Positions 9,132-19,400 of a stretch of DNA of 56,467 bases are shown one piece after another. This DNA is from Streptomyces misionensis (GTDB taxonomy: Bacteria; Actinomycetota; Actinomycetes; Streptomycetales; Streptomycetaceae). Position 1 is the stretch's first letter. Each line of letters starts with the position of its first letter. The translations under genes and the position numbers were made by a program. Location of the stretch: the NCBI RefSeq assembly GCF_007896895.1, contig NZ_VOGW01000049.1:7252-63718 (forward strand), read 5' to 3'. The notes beneath the pieces were generated by a model. That model ran no database searches, was not told the DNA's origin, and saw only the letters and a program-made list of their open reading frames with translations.

Positions 9132-9216
9132 ACCGACGAGCCGCATCCGAGGCACCCCGCACCCGCCCCCGCTCACGTCCGTTCGTGCCGCCCCCTCTCG
9201 CGATCATGGAGCCGTA

Positions 9217-12200
9217 GTGAACGCCGTATTGCTGCCGGAACGATTCGCCGAGCAAGCGCGGCGCACGCCGCACGCGGTCGCCGTCGTCGACGGCGCGCAC
9301 ACCCTCGACTACCGGGACCTGGACCGCGCGGCCAACCGCATGGCCCACCTGCTGCGCGGACGCGGGGCCGGGCCCGGCACCCTCGTCGGCGTGGCCCTGG
9401 AGCGCGGGCCGGACCTGATCGTCGCCCTGCTCGCGGTCTGGAAGGCGTCGGCGGCCTACGTCCCGTTCGACCCCGGCCAGCCGCCGGCCCGGCTGGCCGG
9501 CATGATCCGGGACTCCGGCGCGGCCCTGGTGCTCGCCGAGGAGCCGCTGGCCGGACCGGTGCGCGACGCGGGCGCCACGGCGCTGTCGCCGGCCCGGGTC
9601 CGCGCCGAGGCCGCCCGGCTGCCCGCCACGGCGCCCGCGGGCCCGGCGGACCCGGACGAGCTCGCCTACGCGGTCTTCACCTCGGGCTCGACCGGCCGGC
9701 CCAAGGCGGTCGCCGTCACCCACGCCGGGATCGCGGGCCGGGTCGGCTGGGGCGTCGCCGCCCACCGCATCGGCCCAGGGGACCGGGTGCTGCTGAAGAC
9801 CTCCATGGCCTTCGACGCCGCCGGCTGGGAAGTCTTCGCTCCCCTGACCAGCGGCGGTGCCGTCGTCCTCGCCCCGCCCGGCGCGGAGCGGGACCCGGCG
9901 GCCCTGCTCGGCGCCGTCGCCCGGCACCGGGTGACCGTGCTCCAGGCCGTGCCGTCCGTGCTGCGGCTGCTGGCCGAGGACGGCCGGGGCTGGGACGGCT
10001 GCGGCGCGCTGCGGCTGCTGTGCTCCGCCGGGGAGCCTCTGTACGCGGAACTCGCCGTCCGGCTAGAGGAGTTGACGGAGGGGCGGGTCGAGCTGTGGAA
10101 CACCTACGGGCCCACCGAGTGCAGCATCGACGTCACCGCCCAGCGGGTCGACCCCGAGCAGACCACCGGGGCCGTCCCCATCGGCCGCGCCATCACCGGC
10201 ATGCGGGTCCTGGTCCTCGGCCCGTCCGGCGAACCGGTGCCGGTGGGCGTGCCCGGCGAGCTGTACGCGGGCGGCCCCGGTGTCGCCCGCGGCTACCTGG
10301 GCCGCCCCGCCCTGACCGCCGAGCGCTTCGTGCCCGACCCCTACGGCCCGCCCGGCGCGCGTCTGTACCGCACCGGCGACCTGGTCCAGTGGCGGGACGA
10401 CCTGACCCTGGAGTACCTCGGCCGGAGGGACCACCAGATCAAGGTGAACGGCGTCCGGATCGAGCCGGGCGAGATCGAGTCGGTGCTGATCAAGCACCCC
10501 GCCGTCAGCGGCGCCGTCGTCACGCCGTGCGCCCGCGAGGGCGACGCCGCCCACCGGCTGGCCGCCCATCTGACCACCCGCGAGCCGGTCGCCGACGAGG
10601 CCCTGCGCGCCTTCCTCGCCGACCGGCTGCCCGAGAGCCATGTGCCGGCGGTCTTCCGCACGGTGGACGGCTTCCCGCTCACGGTCGGCGGCAAGGCGGA
10701 CCGGGCCGCGCTGCTCGCGGCCGAGGAACGGCGCGGTGACGGCGGCGCGCCGTACGTCGCCCCGCGCGGCGCGGCCGAGGAACTGGTCGCCGGGGTCTGG
10801 ACCGAGCTGCTCGGCCGGGAGCGGATCGGCGCGCACGACGACTTCTTCGCCCTCGGCGGCACCTCGCTCCATCTCGCCCGGCTCGCCGCCCGGCTGCGCG
10901 CCGCGTCGGGCGGACGGGTGCCGCTGCGCGGGCTGTTCACGGCCGCCACGGTCGAGGCCCAGGCCCGGCTGCTCGGCCCGGCGCCCGCACCCGAGTCCGC
11001 GGGCGACGAACCGATCCGCCCGGTGCCGCGGGACGGGGACCTGCCGCTTTCCCCGGGGCAGCGCAGGCTCTGGTTCCTGGACCGGCTCACCCCCAAGAGC
11101 ACCGAGTGGGTCGCTCCCGTCCTGCTGCGGTTGCCGGCCACCACGGGCGAGGCCGCGGTCCGGGCCGCACTGCGCGAACTGACCGCCCGGCACGAGGCGT
11201 TGCGCACCCGCTACCCGGCCGTCGACGGCGAGCCACGGCAGCGGATCGCGGCGCCCCACGACAGTGCCGCCGAACCCCGGTTGCGGACCGTGGACACCGA
11301 ACGGGGCGCGCTGGCCGCGCTGTTCGGCGAGGAGTTCCGGCGCGGTTTCGACCTGGAGCGCGGCCCGCTGTGGCGCGCCCTGCTCGCCAGGATCACCGGT
11401 GAGGACCACGTGCTGTTGTTGACGGTGCATCACATCGGCTGCGACGGCTGGTCCACCACGGTCATCGAGCGCGAGCTGCACGAGCTGTGCGCCGCCCACG
11501 AGGCGGGCCGCGCGCCCGTACTCGCCGTGCCCGAGGTGCAGTACGCCGACTACGCGGCATGGCAGCGGCGGCGGCTGACCGAGGAGTACACCCGGGCCGA
11601 ACTCGACCATTGGCGGCGGGAGTTGGACAGGCTCGAACCGCTGGAACTGCCCGCCGACCGGCCGCGGCCGCCCGAGCGGGACGCGCGGGGCGCGGTCGTG
11701 TCCTTCGCGATCGACCCCGAGGTGTCCCGGCGCCTGACCGACCTCGGCAGGGCTCAGGGCGCCACCCCCTTCATGACGCTGCTGACGGCCTTCGCGGCGC
11801 TGCTGGCCCGGCACACCGGCCGGTGGGACGTGCCGGTCGGCACCCCGGTACCGGGACGCGACCGGCCGGAGACGGCGTCCACGGTCGGCTTCTTCCTGAA
11901 CTCGCTGGTGGTGCGCTGCCGACTGGACGCCACGGCCGGCTTCCGGCAGGCCCTGGAACGGGTGCGGGACACCGCACGGGACGCCTTCGCGCACCAGGAC
12001 CTGCCCTTCGAGCGGCTGGTGGAGGAACTGAGCCCCGAGCGCGACCTGTCCCGCACCCCCCTGTACCAGGTCGCCTTCGACCTGCACAGCGAGGGCGCGA
12101 CCAGCGTCGCCGCCCGCCCCGAGGACGCCGCCGCCCTCGCACGGGCCTGGCGGGTCGCCAAGACCGATCTGTCGCTGTTCGTGCGCCTGCTGCCCGACGG

Positions 12201-14211
12201 CTCCTTCGGCGCCGCGCTGGAGTACGCGACCGGGCTCTTCGACGAGGCCACCGTGGCACGGCTGGCGGACCGCTTCACCCTGCTGCTGCGCGCGGTGGCC
12301 GACCGCCCGGATCAGCCGCTCGCACAAATCGGGCTGATCCCGGCGGCACAGCGGCGGCGGCAACTGCTGGACTGGAACGCCACGGCCGCCGACACCCGGC
12401 CCGGCACGGTCCTCGACTGGTTCGAGGACCAGGCCGCCCGCACCCCGCGGGCACCCGCCGTGGTCCTCGGCGGACAGACCCTCCGCTACGGCGAACTGAA
12501 CGCCCGCGCCGACCGCCTCGCCCGGCAGCTGCGCGCCCTCGGCGTGGCGGCGGAGTCCCGGGTGGGCGTGCTGCTCGACCGCGGCCCGGAGCTGATCACC
12601 GCTTTGTCGGCGGTCTGGAAGGCGGGCGCCGCCTATGTGCCGCTCGATCCCGAGCACCCGGCCGGGCGGATCACCGCGCTGCTCGACGAGGCACGGGTGA
12701 CGGCCCTGATCACCGTGCGGGACCTGCTGGTGGAGACGCCCCCGGGGGTGGTGCCCGTCCTGCTCGACGAGGACGAGGGGGCGTGCGCGCCTGCCCGGCA
12801 GCCCGCCACCGCCCCGGCGGCACCGCGGGCGGACCCGGGCCCCGACCGGCTGGCGTACGTGGTCTTCACCTCGGGTTCGACCGGCCGGGCCAAAGGGGTC
12901 GAGGTCACCCACCGGGGCCTGGCCAACCATGTGGACTGGGCCGCCCGAGAACTGGCCTCCCGCGGGCCGGGCGGCGCCCCGCTGTTCTCCTCGGTCGCCT
13001 ACGACCTGGTCGTTCCCACCCTGTGGGCGCCGCTGGTCACCGGTGGCGCCGTCACGGTCGTCCCGCCCGGCACCGACCTGTCCGGGCTGGGCCGGGCGCT
13101 CGGCGCGTCGGCACCCTACGCCTTCGTGAAGCTGACACCGGGCCACCTCGACGTGCTGGCCGACCAGCTCACCCCCGCCGAGGCCGCCGCGCTCGCGCCG
13201 GTCCTGGTGGTGGCCGGGGAACCGTTCACCCGGGCCGGTGCCGAACGCTGGCGTGCCCTCGCACCCGGCACCGAGCTGATCAACGAGTACGGGCCCACCG
13301 AAGCCACCGTCGGCACGAGCGTCCACCCCGTCCCCGACCCGATCGGCACCGACGTCCTGCCGATCGGCCGGCCCCTGCCCAATGTCACCCAGTACGTCCT
13401 GGACGCCGAGCTGCGGCCGGTGCCCACCGGGGTGACCGGCGAGCTGTGCATCGGGGGCAGCGGCGTCGCCCGCGGCTACACCGGGCGGCCCCGGTGGACC
13501 GCCGACCGTTTCGTGCCCGACCCGTTCGCCGCCCGGCCCGGCGCCCGGCTGTACCGCTCCGGTGACCTGGTGCGCCAACGCGACGACGGGACCGTGGTGT
13601 TCATCGGCCGGGCCGACGACCAGATCAAGCTCCGCGGCCACCGGATCGAACCCGGCGAGATCCGCGCCGTCCTGAGCGGGCATCCGGACGTGCGCGACGC
13701 GGTCGTCGGCCTCCACCGGTCCGAGGGCGGCGAGCCGCGCCTGGTCGCCCACTACGTGCCCGCCGGACCGGCGCCGCGGGCGGCCGGGCTGGCCGAGCAC
13801 TGCGCCCGGTCGCTGCCGGCGGCATGGGTCCCGTCCGCCTTCGTCCCGGTGCCCGCCATTCCGCTCAACGCCAACGGCAAGGTCGACCGGCGGGCCCTGC
13901 CCGCGCCCGGCCGGGCCGCCGGCGCCGGCCGGATCGCGCCCAGCGGTCCCGTGCAGGAGCGCCTCGCCGCCATCTGGGCCGAGCTGCTGGGCAGCGAACC
14001 CGGCGCCCACGACAGCTTCTTCGCGGAAGGCGGCAACTCGATCACCGGCATCCGCCTCGTCGCCCGGATCCAGGAAGCCTTCGAGATCGACCTGCCGGTG
14101 CGCGCCCTCTTCGAGACCCCCACGGTCGCCGGACTCGCCTCCGCCGTCGAGGACATCATCGTGGCGGAGGCCGGCGCGCTGTCCGACGACGAGATAGCCG
14201 ACCGGCTGTGA
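9217..14211 (+). CDS. Non-ribosomal peptide synthetase, A-T-C-A-T
   Basis: This 1664-residue synthetase encodes two modules. A1 covers about 1-500 (P-loop near 154, TYGPTE near 296, core lysine near 493), T1 has Ser550 (LGGTS), C covers about 605-1040 (HHIGCDG, His738/His739/Asp743), A2 about 1060-1560 (EYGPTE near 1358), and T2 has Ser1608 (GGNS). Alignment by eye to the GrsA pocket gives DAWQCATIDK for A1, which resembles published Gln/Glu-type codes only loosely, and DLPKVAEVGK for A2, which is close to Asn codes. There is no N-terminal C domain and no thioesterase, so it must take acyl from the free C protein and pass the chain to the next NRPS. GTG start assumed. Confidence 0.93.
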   Translation: MNAVLLPERFAEQARRTPHAVAVVDGAHTLDYRDLDRAANRMAHLLRGRGAGPGTLVGVALERGPDLIVALLAVWKASAAYVPFDPGQPPARLAGMIRDSGAALVLAEEPLAGPVRDAGATALSPARVRAEAARLPATAPAGPADPDELAYAVFTSGSTGRPKAVAVTHAGIAGRVGWGVAAHRIGPGDRVLLKTSMAFDAAGWEVFAPLTSGGAVVLAPPGAERDPAALLGAVARHRVTVLQAVPSVLRLLAEDGRGWDGCGALRLLCSAGEPLYAELAVRLEELTEGRVELWNTYGPTECSIDVTAQRVDPEQTTGAVPIGRAITGMRVLVLGPSGEPVPVGVPGELYAGGPGVARGYLGRPALTAERFVPDPYGPPGARLYRTGDLVQWRDDLTLEYLGRRDHQIKVNGVRIEPGEIESVLIKHPAVSGAVVTPCAREGDAAHRLAAHLTTREPVADEALRAFLADRLPESHVPAVFRTVDGFPLTVGGKADRAALLAAEERRGDGGAPYVAPRGAAEELVAGVWTELLGRERIGAHDDFFALGGTSLHLARLAARLRAASGGRVPLRGLFTAATVEAQARLLGPAPAPESAGDEPIRPVPRDGDLPLSPGQRRLWFLDRLTPKSTEWVAPVLLRLPATTGEAAVRAALRELTARHEALRTRYPAVDGEPRQRIAAPHDSAAEPRLRTVDTERGALAALFGEEFRRGFDLERGPLWRALLARITGEDHVLLLTVHHIGCDGWSTTVIERELHELCAAHEAGRAPVLAVPEVQYADYAAWQRRRLTEEYTRAELDHWRRELDRLEPLELPADRPRPPERDARGAVVSFAIDPEVSRRLTDLGRAQGATPFMTLLTAFAALLARHTGRWDVPVGTPVPGRDRPETASTVGFFLNSLVVRCRLDATAGFRQALERVRDTARDAFAHQDLPFERLVEELSPERDLSRTPLYQVAFDLHSEGATSVAARPEDAAALARAWRVAKTDLSLFVRLLPDGSFGAALEYATGLFDEATVARLADRFTLLLRAVADRPDQPLAQIGLIPAAQRRRQLLDWNATAADTRPGTVLDWFEDQAARTPRAPAVVLGGQTLRYGELNARADRLARQLRALGVAAESRVGVLLDRGPELITALSAVWKAGAAYVPLDPEHPAGRITALLDEARVTALITVRDLLVETPPGVVPVLLDEDEGACAPARQPATAPAAPRADPGPDRLAYVVFTSGSTGRAKGVEVTHRGLANHVDWAARELASRGPGGAPLFSSVAYDLVVPTLWAPLVTGGAVTVVPPGTDLSGLGRALGASAPYAFVKLTPGHLDVLADQLTPAEAAALAPVLVVAGEPFTRAGAERWRALAPGTELINEYGPTEATVGTSVHPVPDPIGTDVLPIGRPLPNVTQYVLDAELRPVPTGVTGELCIGGSGVARGYTGRPRWTADRFVPDPFAARPGARLYRSGDLVRQRDDGTVVFIGRADDQIKLRGHRIEPGEIRAVLSGHPDVRDAVVGLHRSEGGEPRLVAHYVPAGPAPRAAGLAEHCARSLPAAWVPSAFVPVPAIPLNANGKVDRRALPAPGRAAGAGRIAPSGPVQERLAAIWAELLGSEPGAHDSFFAEGGNSITGIRLVARIQEAFEIDLPVRALFETPTVAGLASAVEDIIVAEAGALSDDEIADRL

Positions 14212-15470
14212 GCGGCAGCGGGGCGGCGGTGCGTGCCGAGGACGTCCTGCCCCTGCGCCGGAACCGGGACTTCCTGCTGCTGTGGTCCGGGGCCGCCGTG
14301 TCCTTCCTCGGCAGCCGCGTCAACGCGCTGTCGTACCCGCTGCTGGTGCTCTGGCACACGGACTCGCCCCTCGCCATGTCCACGGTGTCCATCGCCGCCC
14401 TGCTGCCCCAGCTCCTGGTGCAGTTGCCGGCCGGGGCGCTGGTGGACCGCTGGGACCGGCGCAGGGTGATGGTGCTGTGCGAGGCGGGCCGCTTCCTCGC
14501 CCTCGGCAGCGTGGCCGTGGTGCTCGTCGCGGGCGGCTTCTCCCTGGCCCACCTGGTCCTGGTGGCCTGCACCGAGTCGACGCTCGCCGTCTTCTACCGG
14601 CTCGCCGAACGCGGGGCCGTACGCAATGTGGTGCACCCCGCGCAGCTGCGGACCGCGCTCTCGCGCAACGAGGCCAGGGGCAGGGCCGCAGGGCTGTTCG
14701 GGCAGCCGGGCGGGGTGCTGCTGCAGGCACTGGCCCGCTGGGCGCCGTTCGCCTTCACCGCCCTCGGCTATCTGGCCTCCCTGATCGCGCTGCTGCTGAT
14801 CAGGAAGGACTTCCAGGAGCGGCGGACCCCGGCGCGCCCGGACCTGCGCCACGAGGTCGCGCACGGCCTCGGGTGGCTGCTCGCGCAGCGCTTCCTGCGG
14901 GCCGCGCTGGGCTATCTGTCCGTCGGCAACCTGCTGCTCCAGGTGGTGCCGCTGGCCCTGGTCGTGCTGATCAAGGACGACGGCCACGACAAGGCGCTGC
15001 TCGCCGTGGTCGTGGGCCTCGGCGGGCTCGGCGGTGTGCTCGGCGCGCTGAGCGGCGGCTGGTGGGAGCGCCGCTTCCGGCTGCGGACCGTCTTCGTCGG
15101 CGGCCTGACGACCTGGGCCGTGCTCGTGCTCGCCATGGCCCGGACCCATGCGCCCGTGGCGCTCGGCGCGCTGTTCGCGGGCACGGGCTTCGTCGGCTCC
15201 GTCTTCAACGTGGTCGGCGCCGTCCACCAGGTGCGCATCACCCCCGACGCCTTGCAGGGCCGGGTGGTCGGCACCGTCTACCTCCTCGGTTCGGGCGCCA
15301 ACGTCCTCGGCCCGCTGCTCGGCGGGCTGACCCTCCAGGCCTGGGGCGGCACACCGACCCTGGTGGTGATCGGCGGCCTCCTGGCCGTGCTCGCCGTCGC
15401 CGCCGCGCTCAGCCGCGCCCTGCACCACGACGACGACCCCGTTCCCGGTACGCCCCGCAGCAGGGAGTGA
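14208..15470 (+). CDS. MFS exporter, probable lipopeptide efflux/self-resistance
   Basis: The 420-residue protein has about twelve hydrophobic segments and the MFS loop signature between TM2 and TM3 (GALVDRWDRRRVM). It belongs to the enterobactin-exporter-like/DHA3 type of drug proton antiporters. The GTG start overlaps the NRPS stop (GTGA), so it is translated with the synthetase. Position and family make export of the final peptide the likely role. The short overlap with the next gene region (5 nt gap) continues the operon. Confidence 0.85.
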   Translation: MSGSGAAVRAEDVLPLRRNRDFLLLWSGAAVSFLGSRVNALSYPLLVLWHTDSPLAMSTVSIAALLPQLLVQLPAGALVDRWDRRRVMVLCEAGRFLALGSVAVVLVAGGFSLAHLVLVACTESTLAVFYRLAERGAVRNVVHPAQLRTALSRNEARGRAAGLFGQPGGVLLQALARWAPFAFTALGYLASLIALLLIRKDFQERRTPARPDLRHEVAHGLGWLLAQRFLRAALGYLSVGNLLLQVVPLALVVLIKDDGHDKALLAVVVGLGGLGGVLGALSGGWWERRFRLRTVFVGGLTTWAVLVLAMARTHAPVALGALFAGTGFVGSVFNVVGAVHQVRITPDALQGRVVGTVYLLGSGANVLGPLLGGLTLQAWGGTPTLVVIGGLLAVLAVAAALSRALHHDDDPVPGTPRSRE

Positions 15471-15475
15471 TCAGC

Positions 15476-16417
15476 ATGACGCCCGGCACGACCCTCAGCG
15501 CGATCGTGGAGGCCGCGGGCCCCGACGATCTCGTGGAGCACCTCACCCGGCACCGCGCCGCCTTGCGCGGCCGCCTCCTGGAGCACGGAGCGCTGCTGCT
15601 GCGCGGCTTCGACACCGGCGGGATCGACGGGTTCGAGCAGGCGGTGCACGCCTTCACGGGCTCCGCGCCCCTCGAATACGCCGAGCGTTCCTCGCCGCGC
15701 AGCACCATCAAGGGCCGGGTCTACACCTCGACCGACTATCCGCCGGGCGAGGAGATCTTCCTGCACAACGAGAACTCCTACCAGGCCTCCTGGCCCCGCA
15801 CCCTGTTCTTCCACTGCGCGCGCCCCGCGCACACCCGGGGCGCGACGCCGCTCGCCGACACCCGGCGCATCCACGCGGCGATCCCGCCCGAGGTGCGCGA
15901 GGAGTTCCGCGAGCGCGGCTGGCGCGTCGTGCGCAACTTCCACCCGGACCTGGGCAGCCGCTGGCAGGACGCCTTCCGGACCGAGGACCGGGCCGCCGTG
16001 GAGGCGTACTGCCGGCGGCGCGGCATCGCCGCGGAATGGCGGCCCGGCGGAGGGCTGCGCACCACCGCCGTGCGGTCCGCGATCCGGGTGCACCCGGAAA
16101 CCGGCGAGGAAGTGTGGTTCAACCACGTGACGTTCTTCCACGTCACCACGCTCGCCGACGAGATCCGGCAGGGGCTGCGGGAGATGTTCCCGGAGGAGGA
16201 CCTGCCGACGCACACGTACTACGGCGACGGCGGACGCATCCCCGACGAGGTCGTCGCGGAACTGCGGGCCGTGTACCGCGCCGAGTCCACCCGCTTCGAC
16301 TGGCGGCGGGACGACGTGCTGATCGTGGACAACATGCTCGCCGCGCACGGCCGGGAGCCGTTCACCGGGCCCCGCAGGATCGCCGTCGCCATGGCCGAGT
16401 CGTACGACGGCGGCTGA
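15476..16417 (+). CDS. SyrP-like TauD/TfdA Fe(II)/2-oxoglutarate hydroxylase
   Basis: The 313-residue protein fits SyrP-type non-haem iron dioxygenases, which beta-hydroxylate a carrier-bound amino acid such as Asp. The iron site appears as His97-x-Glu99 (FLHNENSY), using Glu as in many SyrP relatives, with distal His291 and an Arg for 2-oxoglutarate at about 300-301 (AAHGREPF then GPRR). It lies between the two NRPS genes, and both synthetases hold an Asn-like A domain with the same code. Hydroxylation of T-domain-bound Asn is therefore the best guess. Family evidence is solid; the substrate is inferred. Confidence 0.88.
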   Translation: MTPGTTLSAIVEAAGPDDLVEHLTRHRAALRGRLLEHGALLLRGFDTGGIDGFEQAVHAFTGSAPLEYAERSSPRSTIKGRVYTSTDYPPGEEIFLHNENSYQASWPRTLFFHCARPAHTRGATPLADTRRIHAAIPPEVREEFRERGWRVVRNFHPDLGSRWQDAFRTEDRAAVEAYCRRRGIAAEWRPGGGLRTTAVRSAIRVHPETGEEVWFNHVTFFHVTTLADEIRQGLREMFPEEDLPTHTYYGDGGRIPDEVVAELRAVYRAESTRFDWRRDDVLIVDNMLAAHGREPFTGPRRIAVAMAESYDGG

Positions 16418-16494
16418 CGGCGGCCGATCCACGCGCCCCGTCACCGCACGCACACCGACCACCGCACCGAGAACCTCCGAGGAGATGTCGCAGG

Positions 16495-19400
16495 ATGACT
16501 GGTACCGAGGCCGGAGCAGCCGGCCGGGACGCGCTGCGCGCCGAGTTCCTGCGCCGCCGGCTCGCGGGGGAGGCGAGCGGGCGGCGGACGGTCATCGCGC
16601 GCGCGGACCGCGGCCGGCCGCTGCCGCTCTCCTCCGGCCAGCGGCAGATGTGGTTCCTGAACCGGCTGGAGCCCCAGAGCCCCGAATACCTGGTGCCGCT
16701 GGCCCTGCGGCTGCGCGGCGCCCTGGACCGCGGCGCCCTGGACCGGGCCTGGAACCGGCTGATCGCCCGGCACGAGATCCTGCGCACCCGCTACGCGATG
16801 GACGGGGGCGAGCCGGTACAGCTCGTCGACGCCGCGCCCGACGACGCCGTCCCGGCCGTGCACGACCTGTCGGCGCTTCCCGTGACGGAGCGCGAGGCGG
16901 AGGTGCGGCGGCGCTTGGCGCGCGAGAGCGGGCGGCCGATCGACCTGGAGCACGAATGGCCGGTCCGGGGGCTGCTGTTGCGGTGCGCGGACGACGACCA
17001 CGTGCTCCTCGTCGTCGTGCACCACATCGCCTGCGACGCCTGGTCGACGCAGCTGCTCGCGGACGAACTCGCGACGGGCTACCGGGGGTTCGCCGCGGGC
17101 GGCGACGGGGAGGCGGCGGCCGAGGCGGACCGGACGGCGCTCCAGTACGCGGACTACGCCGCCTGGGAGCACGCCCGGTCCGCGAGCCCGGCACTGCGCC
17201 GCCGACTGGACCACTGGCGCGAGCGGCTGTCCGGGCTCGCCCCGCTGGACCTGCCGTCCGACCGGCGCCGTCCCGCGGTACGCGGCCACGACGGCGACGC
17301 GGTCACCGCCCGGCTGCCGGCCGGCCCGGCCCGGGCGGTGCGCGCCCTCGCCGACGACCACTCCACCACCCCGTTCGCCGTGCTGCTCACCGCGTACCAG
17401 GCCCTGCTGTCCCGGTACACCGGCGCCACCGACATCCCGGTCGGCACGGTGGTCTCCGGGCGCGGCCGGCCCGAATTGCAGCGGATGATCGGCTACGGCA
17501 TCAACAGCCTGGTGCTGCGTACCCGTTGGGACGGCGACCCGGCCTTCGCCACCCTGCTCGACAGCGTCCGGGCGACCGTGCTCGACGCCTTCGACCACCA
17601 GTCGGTCCCGTTCCCGCTGCTCGTCGCCGAACTGGAGCCGGAACGCGACCGCTCCCGCACCCCGCTCTTCCAGACGCTCTTCACCCTGCGGGAGCCGACC
17701 GTCACCGACGACCGGCTGCCGGGCCTGCGCGTGGAACACCTGGCCCCGGCCCGGCCGCGCGCCCGGTTCGACCTGGCCCTCGTCGCGGAGGCGGACCTCG
17801 ACGGTTACGCCCTGCGCCTCGAATACGCCACCGAGCTGTACGACCGGACCACCGCCCAGCGTTTCCTGGACCACTTCGTCCGCCTGGTGACCGGTGCCGT
17901 GGCCGCCCCGGACACCCCGGTCTCGGCGCTGGAGCTGCTGGACGCGGCGGAGCGGGCCGAACTCACCGCGGTGCCCCGTCCGCCGGCCGGCGACCTCCGC
18001 ACCGTGCCGGAACTCTTCGCCGCGCAGGCGGCCCGCACCCCCGGCGCCGTCGCCGTCGTCGCGGGCGGACAACGGCTGACGTACGGCGAACTCGACGCCC
18101 GGGCCAATCGGTTGGCCCACCACCTCGCCGCGCTCGGCGTGGGACCGGAGAGCAGGGTCGGCATCTGCCTGGAGCGGGGCGCCGAGCTGCTGCCCACCCT
18201 GCTCGGCGTGCTGAAGGCGGGCGGGGCGTACGTCGCGCTCGACCCGGCCCTGCCGGACGACCGGATCGCGTTCATGCTGCGCGACGCCGGCGTCACCACG
18301 GTGGTCACCGACCGGGCGCACACCGGCCGGCTGGCCGGTCCGCGTCCGGCCCGGCTCGTCGTCCTGGACGCCCCGGACGAACGGCGCTCGATCGCGGCCC
18401 GGCCGCGCACGGCCCCCGCCGCGGACGCCGGACCCGACGGGCTCGTCTACGTCATCTACACCTCGGGTTCCACCGGCCGCCCCAAGGGCGTCGCGGTCAC
18501 CCACCGCAATGTCGTACGGCTGCTCGCCACGGCCCGCCCGCGGCTGGGCTTCGGGGCCGGTGACGTGTGGTCGATGTGCCACAGCCACGCCTTCGACGTC
18601 TCCGTCTTCGAGATGTGGGGCGCGCTGCTGCACGGCGGCACCCTGGTCGTGGTCCCCGCCGAGGTCACCCGTTCACCGGACGACCTCATCGCGCTGCTGG
18701 CCGCCGAGCGGGTGACCGTGCTCAGCCAGACACCGTCCGCCTTCCGGGGCCTGGTCGCCGCCGCCGCGGCGGACGACCCGCGGCTGACCGGGCTCGCGCT
18801 GCGCACCGTCGTCTTCGCCGGGGAGCGCCTGGACGTCCCGGAACTCGCCCCGTGGGTGAGCAGGATGGGCCTCGACGCGCCCCGCCTGGTGAACATGTAC
18901 GGCATCACCGAGACGACCGTGCACGCCACCGCGCACCGGGTCACCGGGGCCGATCTCGACCCCCGCGCGGGCAACCCCGTCGGCCGGCCGCTGGCCGACC
19001 TCGCGCTGCACCTGCTCGACGCCCACGGCCGTCCCGTGCCGGCCGGGGCCCGGGGAGAGATCCATGTCGGCGGGCCCGGGGTGGCCCGCGGCTACCTCGG
19101 CCGGCCCGCGCTGACCGCCGAACGGTTCGTGCCCGATCCCTTCGGCCCGCCCGGCGCCCGCCTGTACCGCTCGGGCGACCTGGCCCGCCGCCGGGCCGAC
19201 GGCACCCTGGAGTTCCTGGGCCGCGCCGACGACCAGGTCAAGGTCCGCGGCTACCGGATCGAACCCGGCGAGGTGAGCGCCGCCCTGACCGCGGTGGACG
19301 GCGTCCGGGAGGCGGTGGTGCTGGTACGGGACGGGCGGCTCGTCGCCTACGTCGTCCCGGAGGGCGCGGCCCCGCCCGGCGGCGGTGAACTGCGCGGCCT

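Noticed and set aside
16036..16494. Upstream extension of the second NRPS frame
   Set aside because: It overlaps the SyrP-like gene in another frame and is Arg/His/Pro-rich. The ATG at 16495 with its ribosome site starts the recognisable sequence.
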